53,226 nt of DNA from Acidimicrobiaceae bacterium (GTDB lineage Bacteria; Actinomycetota; Acidimicrobiia; Acidimicrobiales; RAAP-2): the NCBI GenBank assembly GCA_003138895.1, contig PLHJ01000002.1, positions 5,667 to 58,892 on the forward strand, written 5' to 3'. Made by a program: the position numbers and the translations under genes. Below the pieces are notes generated by a model. That model saw only the letters and a program-made list of their open reading frames with translations. It was not told the origin of the DNA and searched no databases. Positions 17,386 to 26,629 of this stretch are shown here, piece after piece (position 1 is the stretch's first letter; every line of letters begins with the position of its first letter).

Positions 17386-18418
17386 AGACCGCGAGTTGTT
17401 GAAGCTTCCCGAGGCCGAACCTCGAAATATTGAAGACCGACTGCGAGGACTGGTTCGCTGGGAAGGCGGACTTGTCATCCTGTTCGTCGCCAGTCTGTTC
17501 TATGGTGCGTCGACGTCGCCCTACTTCATGAGCATCCAGACGTTCTTCTTTGCCGGTTTGAACTTTGGCGAAATAGCAATCATGGCCTTGCCGATGACGT
17601 TCATCATCATCACGGGTGAGATTGACTTATCGGTTGCCTCCATGCTCGGACTGTCCGCGAGCATTCTTGGCTACCTCTTCATGCACGGATGGAGCATTTG
17701 GGCTGCGATGGCCATTTGTTTGGTCGTCGGCATTGTCGGCGGTGCTCTTAATGGTTTTCTCATTACGAGGCTCGGCCTACCCTCTATTGCGGTCACGATT
17801 GGTACGCTGACGCTCTACCGTGGAATTGCCCTCATCGTGCTCAGTACGAATACGGCCACTGGTTTTCCGTCGTGGACCACGAATCTCAGTCTGCCCATTG
17901 GTGGCACCCACATTGCTTACGACTTTGCCATTTTCGTGGTTATGGCGATCATCTTTGGTGTGGTGTTGCATATGACGCCCTTTGGGCGGTCGCTCTTCGC
18001 TATTGGCTTACAACAGGAAACGGCCTTTTTCTCTGGTGTCCGAGTGAAGCGCATTAAGTTCCTGCTCTACGTGCTTTCTGGCTTCATTTGTGCCTTCGCC
18101 GGCATTTTGTACACATTCCAACAAGCCAGTTCGGCGTCCGACACGGGTACTGGTCTGGAACTGAACGTCGTGGCGATTGCCCTCTTCGGCGGTGTTTCCA
18201 TCTTCGGTGGTCGTGGCACCATTTTTGGCGTATTTCTGGCGGTTTGTATTTTTGGCAGTCTGCAGGCGTCGCTGACGGACGCCAATGTCTCGGCCCAGGC
18301 ACAAACAATTGTCACCGGTGTCCTTTTACTCATTAGCGTTTTAGTACCGAACGCTCGTGATGGATTCTCACGGGTGAGATCACAGGTACGACGAAGAAGG
18401 GTGCGAGGGGCCACATGA
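17372..18418 (+). CDS. rhaQ: Rhamnose ABC transporter permease 2
   Basis: 348 residues from GTG 17372, with GGAGGG 7 nt upstream inside the end of the first permease. BPD_transp_2 family: ALPMTFIIITGEIDLSVASMLGLSA, NGFLITRLGLPSIAVTIGTL, FAIGLQQETAFFSGVRVKRIK (coupling loop) and LFGGVSIFGGRGTIFGVFLA. It forms the heteromeric channel with the preceding permease. It overlaps the mutarotase by 4 nt (ATGA). Confidence 0.9.
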   Translation: MTTVEDRELLKLPEAEPRNIEDRLRGLVRWEGGLVILFVASLFYGASTSPYFMSIQTFFFAGLNFGEIAIMALPMTFIIITGEIDLSVASMLGLSASILGYLFMHGWSIWAAMAICLVVGIVGGALNGFLITRLGLPSIAVTIGTLTLYRGIALIVLSTNTATGFPSWTTNLSLPIGGTHIAYDFAIFVVMAIIFGVVLHMTPFGRSLFAIGLQQETAFFSGVRVKRIKFLLYVLSGFICAFAGILYTFQQASSASDTGTGLELNVVAIALFGGVSIFGGRGTIFGVFLAVCIFGSLQASLTDANVSAQAQTIVTGVLLLISVLVPNARDGFSRVRSQVRRRRVRGAT

Positions 18419-18738
18419 CGCAAAGGGTTTGTTTCCAGCTCCGGATTAATCCGGATTTGGCGGACGAATACAAAGAGCGTCACGCCAACGTGTGGCCCGA
18501 GATGTTGAGTGCTCTTTCGGAAACTGGCTGGAGGAATTACTCTTTGTTCCTTGGCTCCGACGGCCTTCTCACGGGCTACCTCGAGTGCGATGATTTTGAA
18601 ACCTCGGTACGACGAATGGGTGAGACCGCCATTAACGAGAAGTGGCAAGCGTCGATGGCGAAGTTTTTTGTGGGACTCGACGGTGGCGCTCCCGATGGCG
18701 CCATGGCGCCCTTGGAAGAAGTGTTTCACCTCGATTGA
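18415..18738 (+). CDS. rhaM: L-rhamnose mutarotase
   Basis: 107 residues, the size of the RhaM/YiiL (RhaU) family. MTQRVCFQLRINPDLADEYK opens the ferredoxin-like fold, with the active-site His in ERHANVWPEML, the RNYSLFLGSDG strand and the EKWQASMAKFF helix. It speeds interconversion of alpha- and beta-rhamnopyranose so that the transporter product can be used by the isomerase. Its stop lies 59 nt before rhaI. Rhizobial nomenclature calls this gene rhaU. Confidence 0.93.
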   Translation: MTQRVCFQLRINPDLADEYKERHANVWPEMLSALSETGWRNYSLFLGSDGLLTGYLECDDFETSVRRMGETAINEKWQASMAKFFVGLDGGAPDGAMAPLEEVFHLD

Positions 18739-18797
18739 TTGGCAATTGGACGTCGTGGAAGTGCCGCGAGTCCCCGTAGTAGAGAGCGAGAAGTGCG

Positions 18798-19964
18798 ATG
18801 ACAAACAAAACTGAAATTAAGGACATCTTGAAGCGTCAGTGGATTGAGACCCCGTCGTGGGCCTACGGAAACTCCGGCACCAGATTTAAAGTCTTCGCGC
18901 AACAAGGCGTCGCGCGCGACCCGTTCGAGAAGTTGGAAGATGCGGCCCAGGTACACCGCTACACCGGCGTTGCTCCTTCGGTCGCCATGCACATTCCCTG
19001 GGACAAGGTCGACGACTACGCGAAGCTCGCGAAGCACGCCACGGACTTGGGCATCAAGATCGGTGCCATTAACCCGAACGTCTTCCAAGAAGACGACTAC
19101 CGACTCGGCAGCGTCTGCAACCCTGACCCGAAGGTTCGTCGAAAGGCCATCGACCACCTCTTGGAGTGTGTGCAGATTGCCCACGAGACGGATTCGTTCG
19201 CAATAAGCCTCTGGTTCGCTGACGGTACGAACTACCCAGGACAAGACAACATTCACGCTCGCCAAGACCGTCTGCACGAAGCGTTGGCGGAGACGTACGC
19301 GGCAATGGGCGAGGGAGTGGAGATGTTGCTCGAATACAAGCTCTACGAGCCGTCGTTCTACACAATGGACGTACCGGACTGGGGAACATCACTGTTGCAG
19401 TGTTTGGCTCTCGGCGAAAAGGCCCGCGTGCTGGTCGACACTGGTCACCACGCGGTCGCGACGAACATTGAGTTCTTAGTAGCGGGACTGCTTCGCGCGA
19501 AGCGCCTTGGTGGCTTCCACTTCAACTCGCGTTTCTACGGTGACGACGACTTGATGGTGGGCGCCGCTGACCCGTATCAATTGTTCCGCATAATGTTCGA
19601 GATTGTTGACGCGGGTGCCGTCACGCCCGACGCGGGTGTGGCGTTCATGCTCGATCAGTGCCACAACATCGAGCCGAAGATCCAAGCGGAAATCCGCTCG
19701 GTGCTGAACGTGCAAGAAGCCACCGCGAAGGCGCTGCTCGTCGACCGCGAAGAACTCACGAAGCGTCAATTAGAAGGTGACGTGCTGGGAGCACACGAAA
19801 TGTTCCAAGATGCCTTCTCAACGGACGTTCGACCATTGCTCGCCGAACTGCGAACGGACATGGGACTCGACCCCGACCCCATCAAGGCCTACCAGCGTTC
19901 GGGTTATCAGCAGAAGATTGAGTCCGAGCGCGTTGGTGGCACCCAAGCCGGTTGGGGAGCCTAA
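18798..19964 (+). CDS. rhaI: L-rhamnose isomerase (RhaI type)
   Basis: 388 residues. Converts L-rhamnose to L-rhamnulose. Recognisable segments: GVAPSVAMHIPWDKVDDYAK (about 57-76), the metal/substrate-site run SLWFADGTNYPGQDN (about 137-151), MLLEYKLYEPSFY with a ligand Glu, VDTGHHAVATNIE, and GGFHFNSRFYGDDDLMVGA with the His and Asp ligands. It belongs to the shorter Gram-positive/rhizobial RhaI group, distinct from enterobacterial RhaA. It is followed after 2 nt by rhaD. Confidence 0.93.
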   Translation: MTNKTEIKDILKRQWIETPSWAYGNSGTRFKVFAQQGVARDPFEKLEDAAQVHRYTGVAPSVAMHIPWDKVDDYAKLAKHATDLGIKIGAINPNVFQEDDYRLGSVCNPDPKVRRKAIDHLLECVQIAHETDSFAISLWFADGTNYPGQDNIHARQDRLHEALAETYAAMGEGVEMLLEYKLYEPSFYTMDVPDWGTSLLQCLALGEKARVLVDTGHHAVATNIEFLVAGLLRAKRLGGFHFNSRFYGDDDLMVGAADPYQLFRIMFEIVDAGAVTPDAGVAFMLDQCHNIEPKIQAEIRSVLNVQEATAKALLVDREELTKRQLEGDVLGAHEMFQDAFSTDVRPLLAELRTDMGLDPDPIKAYQRSGYQQKIESERVGGTQAGWGA

Positions 19965-19966
19965 CA

Positions 19967-22021
19967 ATGCCTGAGTTCACGTACGAAGTCCCCACCGCCG
20001 TGAGCGAGTTACTAGAGCGTGCGCATCGTTTGGGCGCCGATCCTCGAAACACCAATTACGCCGGCGGTAACGCATCGGCGAAAGCCTCGCTGCGCGATCC
20101 CGCGAGCGGCGACGACGTCGAAGTCATGTGGGTCAAAGGTTCGGGCGGTGACCTCGGCACGTTGACCTTTGGTGGTCTCGCCGCTCTTCGTCTTGACGCC
20201 ATGCGGGCGCTGACCAAGGTGTACCGCGGTCCCGAGCACGAAGACGAGATGGTCGCGGCATTTGATTTCTGTTTGTTCGGAAAAGGCGGGGCCGCTCCAT
20301 CGATTGACACCGCCATGCACGGCTTGGTGACATGCGCACACGTTGACCACTTGCACCCGGACTCGGGTATTGCACTCGCGACGTCCGTCGACGGCGAAGC
20401 TCTAACGCAGAAGATTTTTGGCGACACCGTGGCGTGGGTGCCGTGGCGTCGACCAGGTTTCCAACTTGGTCTCGACATTGCGGCCATTAAGGACAACAAC
20501 CCTCAGGCCATTGGTGTCATCTTGGGTGGACACGGAATTACCGCATGGGGTGAAACAAGTGACGAGTGCGAAAAGAACGCGCTACAAATTATTCGCCAAG
20601 CGGCCGAGTACATTGAGGCGAACGGCAAGAAGGATCCACTGGGCAAGAAAGTGGCCAAGTTTTCTCGATTGTCCGAGGAAGATCGTCGAAAAAAGGCCAT
20701 CGCGCTCTTTCCATCAATTCGGGGAATGGCGTCGACCGATCGACTGCAAGTTGGTCACTTCAGCGACGCTGACGTTGTTCTGACGTTCTTGGAGAGCGAG
20801 CGTCACGCCGAGTTAGCGAGTCGAGGAAGTTCCTGTCCGGATCACTTCTTACGCACCAAGGTTCGCCCAATGGTGCTCGATCTCGCGTCGTCGGCGTCCG
20901 TCGAAGACATGATTGCCCGTCTAAAGGAACTGCACCAGGACTACCGGGTGGCTTACAGCGAGTACTACCGTCGCTTTGCAACGCCTTCGTCGCCCGCCAT
21001 GCGTGGCGCCGATCCAGCCATTGTGCTTGTTCCGGGTGTGGGCATGTTCTCGTTTGGTAAGGACGCTCAAACTGCGCGCGTCGCTGGTGAGTTCTTCATT
21101 AACGCCATCAACGTGATGACCGGTGCCGAAGCTATTTCGCAGTACGCGCCAATTGAAGAGTCGGAAAAATTCAACATTGAGTACTGGCAACTCGAAGAAG
21201 AAAAGTTGCTGCGTATGCCCAAGGCAAAGCCGCTCGCTTCCAAGATTGCTTTCGTCACCGGTGGTGGTTCGGGCATTGGCGCAGCCACCGCTCGTCGTCT
21301 CGCGGCGGAGGGTGCCCACGTGGTGGTGGCGGACCTTGATCCGCAGTCCGCGACAGATTTAGCTAAAGAAATCGGCTCTGCGGACATCGCGCTCGGTGTC
21401 GCGATTGACGTGTCAAAGAAGGACGCGATTTCGGCCGCGGTGGACGAAGCAGTGCTCGCCTTTGGTGGTGTGGACATTCTCGTGAACAACGCCGGCCTCT
21501 CTATTTCCAAGCCGCTCCTGGAGACCACGGAAAAGGACTGGGACATCCAGAGTGACGTGATGGCCAAGGGATCGTTTCTCGCATCCCAAGCAGCCGTGCA
21601 GGTCATGAAGGACCAGGGCACTGGTGGCGACATTGTCTACATCGTGTCAAAGAACGCGGTGTTCGCGGGACCCAACAACGTGGCCTACGGTGCCGCCAAA
21701 GCAAACCAAGCTCACCAGGTGCGTCTGCTCGCAGCGGAACTCGGCGAAATGGGTATTCGCGTGAACGGCATCAACCCCGACGGGGTCGTGCGGGGATCAA
21801 AGATTTTCGCTGGTGGCTGGGGAGCACAGCGCGCTGCTGTCTACGGCGTTAAAGAAGAAGAACTCGGGGCCTACTACGCCGGTCGAACGCTCTTAAAACT
21901 TGAAGTGCTGCCCGAAAGCATTGCCGCGGCCGTCTTTGCGCTCTTGAGCGGTGACCTCGGCCTCACGACGGGCGCACACATTCCGGTTGACTCGGGCGTT
22001 GCCGCCGCGTTCCTCAGGTAA
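19967..22021 (+). CDS. rhaD: Bifunctional rhamnulose-1-phosphate aldolase / lactaldehyde dehydrogenase
   Basis: 684 residues. The N-terminal class II aldolase domain (about 1-400) has YAGGNASAKA, WVKGSGGDLG, and zinc His residues in CAHVDHLHPDSG and ILGGHGITAWG. The C-terminal SDR domain (about 425-684) has IAFVTGGGSGIGAATARRLA, ILVNNAG, catalytic Ser in YIVSKNAV, and the YxxxK pair in VAYGAAKANQ. It cleaves rhamnulose-1-phosphate to DHAP and L-lactaldehyde and oxidises the latter to L-lactate. Start ATG 19967 follows the rhaI stop by 2 nt; an upstream in-frame ATG at 19952 lies inside rhaI. Confidence 0.94.
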   Translation: MPEFTYEVPTAVSELLERAHRLGADPRNTNYAGGNASAKASLRDPASGDDVEVMWVKGSGGDLGTLTFGGLAALRLDAMRALTKVYRGPEHEDEMVAAFDFCLFGKGGAAPSIDTAMHGLVTCAHVDHLHPDSGIALATSVDGEALTQKIFGDTVAWVPWRRPGFQLGLDIAAIKDNNPQAIGVILGGHGITAWGETSDECEKNALQIIRQAAEYIEANGKKDPLGKKVAKFSRLSEEDRRKKAIALFPSIRGMASTDRLQVGHFSDADVVLTFLESERHAELASRGSSCPDHFLRTKVRPMVLDLASSASVEDMIARLKELHQDYRVAYSEYYRRFATPSSPAMRGADPAIVLVPGVGMFSFGKDAQTARVAGEFFINAINVMTGAEAISQYAPIEESEKFNIEYWQLEEEKLLRMPKAKPLASKIAFVTGGGSGIGAATARRLAAEGAHVVVADLDPQSATDLAKEIGSADIALGVAIDVSKKDAISAAVDEAVLAFGGVDILVNNAGLSISKPLLETTEKDWDIQSDVMAKGSFLASQAAVQVMKDQGTGGDIVYIVSKNAVFAGPNNVAYGAAKANQAHQVRLLAAELGEMGIRVNGINPDGVVRGSKIFAGGWGAQRAAVYGVKEEELGAYYAGRTLLKLEVLPESIAAAVFALLSGDLGLTTGAHIPVDSGVAAAFLR

Positions 22022-22029
22022 CTTTTCGC

Positions 22030-23523
22030 GTGAACGACCACGAGGTCGCGGTTGCCGCGGTTGACTTAGGGGCCTCGAGTGGTCGCGTGTTCTTATTTAC
22101 GTTGAGCGACGGCCGCATTGTCTTTGAGCCGGTTGCTCGTTTCTCCAATGGTGGTGTCTTTGAAGGTGAGCGATTCGTCTGGGACATCCGTCGTCTCTAC
22201 GACGAGATTGTGGTGGGTCTTGCCAAAGCCACCAAGCGGGCGCGTGAAACCAAGAGCGAGCTTCGCTCCGTTGGTGTTGACTCGTGGGCCGTGGACTACG
22301 GCATTCTTAATAAAGACGGCGAACTCGTGGCCAATCCCACGCACCACCGCGACGTTCGAACGAACGGATCGTTCAAAGTGGCGACCGACCGCGAGGCGCC
22401 GTGGGACCTGTATCAGCGAAACGGTATTGCGATGTTGCCCTTTAACACGCTCTTCCAATTAATTGCTGACGGAGAAGATCTGCTCGACGCCAAGGTCGAC
22501 AAGATTCTGCTCGTACCGGATCTCATTGACTATTTCTTGAGCGCGAAGATGGCGTGGGAGATTACCAACGCTTCCACGACGCAGATGTTGACACTGCGTC
22601 GCGACTGGGATACAGACCTTCTTGCGACCTTCGACATTCCCACGTCACTCGTTGGACCGCTCAGGCAACCCGGCAGTGTGCTTGGCACGGTGAATGACTC
22701 CGCGGCACTTGAACAAGGCGTGTCCTCCGAGTTAGAAGTCATTGTCGTCGCCTCACACGACACCGCTTCGGCAGTTCTCGCGGTGCCCGCTTCGGATGAG
22801 CACTTTGCATATATATCGTCGGGCACGTGGTCACTCGTGGGTGTTGAACTTGATGAACCCTTAGTGAGTGAAGATGCCTTTTCGTCTGGTTACACCAACG
22901 AACTCGGTGCCTTTGGCAAGACTCGTTTTCTGCGTAACGTCATGGGCTTTTGGCTCTTGCAAGAAGTCATCCGTGAATATGGACTCGAAGGAAACGATCT
23001 CAACGCCGCCGCGCTCACTGAGTCGGCGCTCGATCTTCCGGTGCTTCGTTACTTGGTGGACGCGCAGAGCGAAGAGTTGCTCGCACCAGGCGATATGCGC
23101 GGTCGTCTCGCGAAGCAGTCGGGACAACTGGGCTTTGAAGTACCAGTGACCCCCGCGCAATTCACGAGATGCATTCTTGATTCGTTGGCGCTGGCGTATC
23201 GCACCGCAATCCATGGAATCGCTGCGACGACTGGCAAGCGAGTGGACGTTTTGCACATCGTGGGCGGGGGGGCCATGAATGAAGCGTTGTGCCAACTCAC
23301 CGCGAACGCGTGCGAGATTCCCGTGGTGGCGGGACCCGTCGAAGGTGCCGCCATTGGTAACGCACTGATCCAGTTCCAAGCCCTCGGCGTGGTTGCGTCC
23401 GACATTTGGACCATGCGCAAATTGGTCGCCGATTCCTTCGCCACCAAGCGTTACGAGCCCGTTCCTCAACAAGCCGACCAGTGGGTCCAAGCCGAAGCGT
23501 TACTGCGCGAACACCAGATCTAG
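22030..23523 (+). CDS. rhaK: Rhamnulokinase (FGGY family)
   Basis: 497 residues from GTG 22030. FGGY kinase landmarks: AAVDLGASSGRVFLFTL at the N-terminus (phosphate-1 loop), RSVGVDSWAVDYGIL, FNTLFQLIADG, ASHDTASAVLAVPASDEHFAYISSGTWSL (the conserved HDT motif plus ATP-site segment) and VLHIVGGGAMNEALCQ near the C-terminus (adenosine motif). It phosphorylates L-rhamnulose to the 1-phosphate consumed by the aldolase upstream. Enterobacterial name rhaB. It converges with the lut genes, leaving 4 nt, with no terminator visible between them. Confidence 0.93.
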   Translation: MNDHEVAVAAVDLGASSGRVFLFTLSDGRIVFEPVARFSNGGVFEGERFVWDIRRLYDEIVVGLAKATKRARETKSELRSVGVDSWAVDYGILNKDGELVANPTHHRDVRTNGSFKVATDREAPWDLYQRNGIAMLPFNTLFQLIADGEDLLDAKVDKILLVPDLIDYFLSAKMAWEITNASTTQMLTLRRDWDTDLLATFDIPTSLVGPLRQPGSVLGTVNDSAALEQGVSSELEVIVVASHDTASAVLAVPASDEHFAYISSGTWSLVGVELDEPLVSEDAFSSGYTNELGAFGKTRFLRNVMGFWLLQEVIREYGLEGNDLNAAALTESALDLPVLRYLVDAQSEELLAPGDMRGRLAKQSGQLGFEVPVTPAQFTRCILDSLALAYRTAIHGIAATTGKRVDVLHIVGGGAMNEALCQLTANACEIPVVAGPVEGAAIGNALIQFQALGVVASDIWTMRKLVADSFATKRYEPVPQQADQWVQAEALLREHQI

Positions 23524-23527
23524 AGAA

Positions 23528-25699
23528 CTACGAGCGAACGAGCACCACGTCAAGGATGCGCGGTCCGTGCACGCCCTCGATACGTTCCAGTTCAATGTCC
23601 GACGTGGCCGACGGTCCCGAAATCCACGTTTGAGGATCATTCGGTCGAAGTCTCGGCAACGCTTCGGGAACGAGTTCAACAATTTGATCATCGTTGATGA
23701 GCACAATGAGGTGGTCGGGAACAAGTGACAAGGCGCGTCGCCCCTGGAGTTCTCCTGAATCAAGAACAATGGTGCCAGTTTGAGCAATGGCAACAGCGCA
23801 ACCAACGATGGTTGCGTCAATGTCGTCAAGTTCACTCGTCGAGAGTGCGGGTTCGTCACGGCGGACGGTGGCGCGTACTTCTTGTAACAAACCGTCGGGG
23901 AAGTCGGCGCTCACGACAACGCTGCTGGCGCCTCTAGCCTCGAGGAGGCGTTGCAAGAGTGCAGGCACCTCGGCGCTCGTGGATTCCGTGACGCTCGCCC
24001 GGTAGTCAATGAGGCGATCTTTTAGTAGTTCGACACGCTCATCGAGTGAACGAGTTCCCGCAAGTAGATAGTTTCTCTGCGCCCGGTTCGCCTTAGATTC
24101 GTGGGCGTCGTCGTTGGCTTCGGCAATGGTCGCGAGAATGGCATCCTTGGCCGACGACGAAGTAGTTACCTTCTTTTTGTCGTTAAAGGGATTGCGATTC
24201 TCGGGCATGAGCTTTCGAAGCGGCGACAACGACTTCTTCGTTGCTGCGTTGTCACTTGAAGGGTGCGTCTCTTTGAACCATGAGCGAAACGATTCTTTCG
24301 AAGGGACGGGAGCGTCTCTCGTTGCGCTCCATTTATTGAGTGGTGGCGGAAGATGACGTAGGGGCTTACCTCGACGAAGTCGACCGATAAATCCGCCCAG
24401 TCGAATAGCGCCTTCGAATTTCTTGGAGGAGGAAAAGCTCGACTCCACGAAACTCATGGCGACGAGTTCGGGATTATGGGCGTGATCGCGTCGTTTCTCA
24501 TCCACAACTTCTGAGCGCAAGCGCACCAAGATCTTGGGAATCTCAATCTTGACGGGGCAAGCTTCGTAGCAAGCGCCACAGAGTGACGATGCGTAGGGGA
24601 GTGAATTCTCGAGCGGGGTTCGCTCGCCTCGACGAAGCTGAGGAACAAGAACAGCACCAATCGGGCCGGGGTAAGGATTGCCGTAAGAGTGGCCACCGGT
24701 TCGTTCGTACACTGGACAGACGTTGAGACAAGCGGAACAGCGAATGCAACGAAGGACGTCACGACCGTCTGGTTCGGCGAGTGCCGAAGTGCGACCATTA
24801 TCGAGCAGCACCAAGTGGAACGCGGATGGACCATTTCCGGGTGTGACGCCAGAAAATATTGACGTGTACGGATTCATTCGCTCACCGGTCGACGAACGCG
24901 GTAAGAGTTGCAAGAAGACTTCCAAGCTTTGCCAATCGGGCAATAACTTCTCAACGCCAACGACGGAAATTAAGGTTTCGGGAAGCGTGAGGCACATGCG
25001 TCCGTTTCCTTCAGATTCAACGACGACGAGAGCACCCGAATCCGCGATGATGAAGTTCGCTCCCGAAATTCCCACCTTCGCCGAGAGGAAGCGGTCGCGT
25101 AAGTGAGCTCGCGCGGCGGCCGCCAAGTCGGCGGGCTCGTCGGTGAGATTGCTCGGCGCGGGCAGTCCTGATTTTCCCATTTCGTCCAAGAAAATCTGGC
25201 GAATCTGTGAACGGTTCTTGTGAATAGCCGGAACGAGGATGTGCGAAGGTAGATCGTCACCGAGCTGGACGATTAGTTCGGCGAGGTCGGTTTCGTAGGC
25301 GGTGATGCCATTCTTTTCAAGAGCAACATTCAGTTCAATTTCGGCCGTCGCCATTGACTTCACCTTCACCACAGACTTTTCTCCAGTGGCCTTCACGAGT
25401 GCGACAACAATGTCGTTGGCCTCTTGGGCGTCGCGGGCCCAGTGGACGACTCCACCATGTCGCGTGACGTTCTTTTCAAGTTCAACGACGAGAGTGTCGA
25501 GGTTACCGAGGACGTAGTCCTTAATGGCTGCTCCCGCGTCGCGCAATTCTTCCCAGTCACTCAGTTCGGCAACGACGCGCTTTCGCTTGTCGCGGATGGT
25601 CGTGGTGGCGTGGGCGAGATTTGTTCGCAGTTGCTGATCTTGGAGGGCTTCCTTCGCCAGTTTGGGAAATGGCTTTTCGGTGTCAAAGACCCTAGACAC
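23528..25699 (-). CDS. lutB: LutB-LutC fusion: lactate-oxidation iron-sulfur/LUD protein
   Basis: 723 residues from GTG 25699, which overlaps the lutA stop by 8 nt; the longer frame to 25882 only reads into lutA. The LutB part comprises a LUD domain (about 60-290; VKVKSMATAEIELNVALEKNGI, ETDLAELIVQLGDD, GANFIIADSGALVVVESEGN) and two [4Fe-4S]-type clusters, CIRCSACLNVCP and CGACYEACPVK. After a charged, Ser/Lys-rich linker (about 400-540) comes a second LUD region ending VGCAVAIAQTGTIVLDSGEL and LVPDHLIVLINDDQIV, which is LutC. With LutA it should oxidise L-lactate to pyruvate, serving the lactate made from rhamnose. LutB and LutC are usually separate proteins. Confidence 0.87.
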   Translation of the reverse strand: MSRVFDTEKPFPKLAKEALQDQQLRTNLAHATTTIRDKRKRVVAELSDWEELRDAGAAIKDYVLGNLDTLVVELEKNVTRHGGVVHWARDAQEANDIVVALVKATGEKSVVKVKSMATAEIELNVALEKNGITAYETDLAELIVQLGDDLPSHILVPAIHKNRSQIRQIFLDEMGKSGLPAPSNLTDEPADLAAAARAHLRDRFLSAKVGISGANFIIADSGALVVVESEGNGRMCLTLPETLISVVGVEKLLPDWQSLEVFLQLLPRSSTGERMNPYTSIFSGVTPGNGPSAFHLVLLDNGRTSALAEPDGRDVLRCIRCSACLNVCPVYERTGGHSYGNPYPGPIGAVLVPQLRRGERTPLENSLPYASSLCGACYEACPVKIEIPKILVRLRSEVVDEKRRDHAHNPELVAMSFVESSFSSSKKFEGAIRLGGFIGRLRRGKPLRHLPPPLNKWSATRDAPVPSKESFRSWFKETHPSSDNAATKKSLSPLRKLMPENRNPFNDKKKVTTSSSAKDAILATIAEANDDAHESKANRAQRNYLLAGTRSLDERVELLKDRLIDYRASVTESTSAEVPALLQRLLEARGASSVVVSADFPDGLLQEVRATVRRDEPALSTSELDDIDATIVGCAVAIAQTGTIVLDSGELQGRRALSLVPDHLIVLINDDQIVELVPEALPRLRPNDPQTWISGPSATSDIELERIEGVHGPRILDVVLVRS

Positions 25700-26432
25700 G
25701 TGTGGGTTCCTGAGCTGCCAAAATCTCGGCCAAGTGCATGATGCGAAGTTTCGAGTCCTGCCGCGACGAGAGACCCCCAATATGGGTGAGGCACGAGTTA
25801 TCAAGAGCACACAAGACTTCTGCACCGGTCGAGGAGACGCTCGTGAGTTTGTCGTCACCCATGGCACTCGAGGTTGCGGCATTCTTTATCGCGAACATGC
25901 CACCGAAGCCGCAACAGGAATCCTCGTTGGGCACTTCCACGAGTTCAAGGCCTTCGACGTGTCGGAGCAGATTCTTTGGCCCTTCGTTCATGCCGAGAAC
26001 TCGAAGCGAGTGACACGTGGGGTGGTAAGCAACGCGGTGAGTAAAACGCGCACCCACGTCGTCCACCTTCAAAACATTGGTCAAGAACTCAGAAAACTCG
26101 TAGACCCGCGAGGCAATGTCTTCGAGTTCTTCTTCAAGTACCGCGTCATTGATAGCGCGCGCAGAGTCACCGTAAAGTTCACGCACGGTGCCAACGCACG
26201 AAGCAGACGGTGAAACAATCACGTCGTAATCAGAAAAAACTTGGCGAAATCGTTGGGCGAGATGCAACCCCTCGGGTCGATATCCAGCGTTCAGATGCAT
26301 CTGGCCACAACACGTTTGTTCGGTTGGGAAAACAACTTCGTGACCAAGTCGCTCGAGAACCTCGACAACAGCTCGTGGCGTGTCGGGGAAAAGTCCGTCG
26401 TTGACGCAGGTAATAAAAAGTGCAACTTTCAT
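25692..26432 (-). CDS. lutA: L-lactate oxidation protein LutA (two CCG domains)
   Basis: 246 residues from ATG 26432 (MKVALFITCVNDGLFPD); an in-frame ATG at 26447 adds five residues and has no ribosome-binding site. Two cysteine-rich CCG domains: PTEQTCCGQMHLNAG (about 43-57) and EDSCCGFGGMFAIKN (about 173-187). Each CCG motif, with further Cys such as VSPSASCVGTV and HPTCHSLRVLG, would bind an Fe-S cluster or substrate. It is the first gene of a two-gene lut operon that faces the rhamnose operon. The family resemblance to glycolate oxidase subunit GlcF is rejected because the lutBC partner is next to it. Confidence 0.92.
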   Translation of the reverse strand: MKVALFITCVNDGLFPDTPRAVVEVLERLGHEVVFPTEQTCCGQMHLNAGYRPEGLHLAQRFRQVFSDYDVIVSPSASCVGTVRELYGDSARAINDAVLEEELEDIASRVYEFSEFLTNVLKVDDVGARFTHRVAYHPTCHSLRVLGMNEGPKNLLRHVEGLELVEVPNEDSCCGFGGMFAIKNAATSSAMGDDKLTSVSSTGAEVLCALDNSCLTHIGGLSSRQDSKLRIMHLAEILAAQEPTRV

Positions 26433-26508
26433 CGCGGCGGGCCCCATCGGAGAAGAGTTTGACGAGTACTGCGCACGCGTGGACCTTCCCCTCGAAATGT
26501 CGTTGAAA

Positions 26509-26523
26509 TTGAACGAAGTTCAA
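26509..26523. promoter_or_regulatory. Inverted repeat upstream of lutA
   Basis: TTGAAC-GAA-GTTCAA, perfect 6-bp arms. It lies 77 nt upstream of lutA and 106 nt from the divergent GH3 gene. A second small palindrome, ACTCT-T-AGAGT, is at 26543-26553. Either could be the operator of a lactate-responsive regulator; no regulator is encoded next to the genes. Confidence 0.4.
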
Positions 26524-26617
26524 CAATGAGTGTAATCCTGAGACTCTTAGAGTTCTCGCGCTCCACGCAGTCTTATAAAGGATTGCGACCCGACCAGACA
26601 GCGCCACGGAACAATCG

Positions 26618-26629
26618 TACGATCACAGT
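26618..26629 (+). promoter_or_regulatory. Putative leaderless -10 element for the GH3 gene
   Basis: TACGAT followed by exactly 6 nt (CACAGT) and the GTG start at 26630. There is no Shine-Dalgarno-like run in front of the start. Confidence 0.45.

Noticed and set aside
25700..25882. Upstream extension of lutBC
   Set aside because: It lies inside lutA in another frame; the GTG at 25699 overlapping the lutA stop gives the normal LutB N-terminus.
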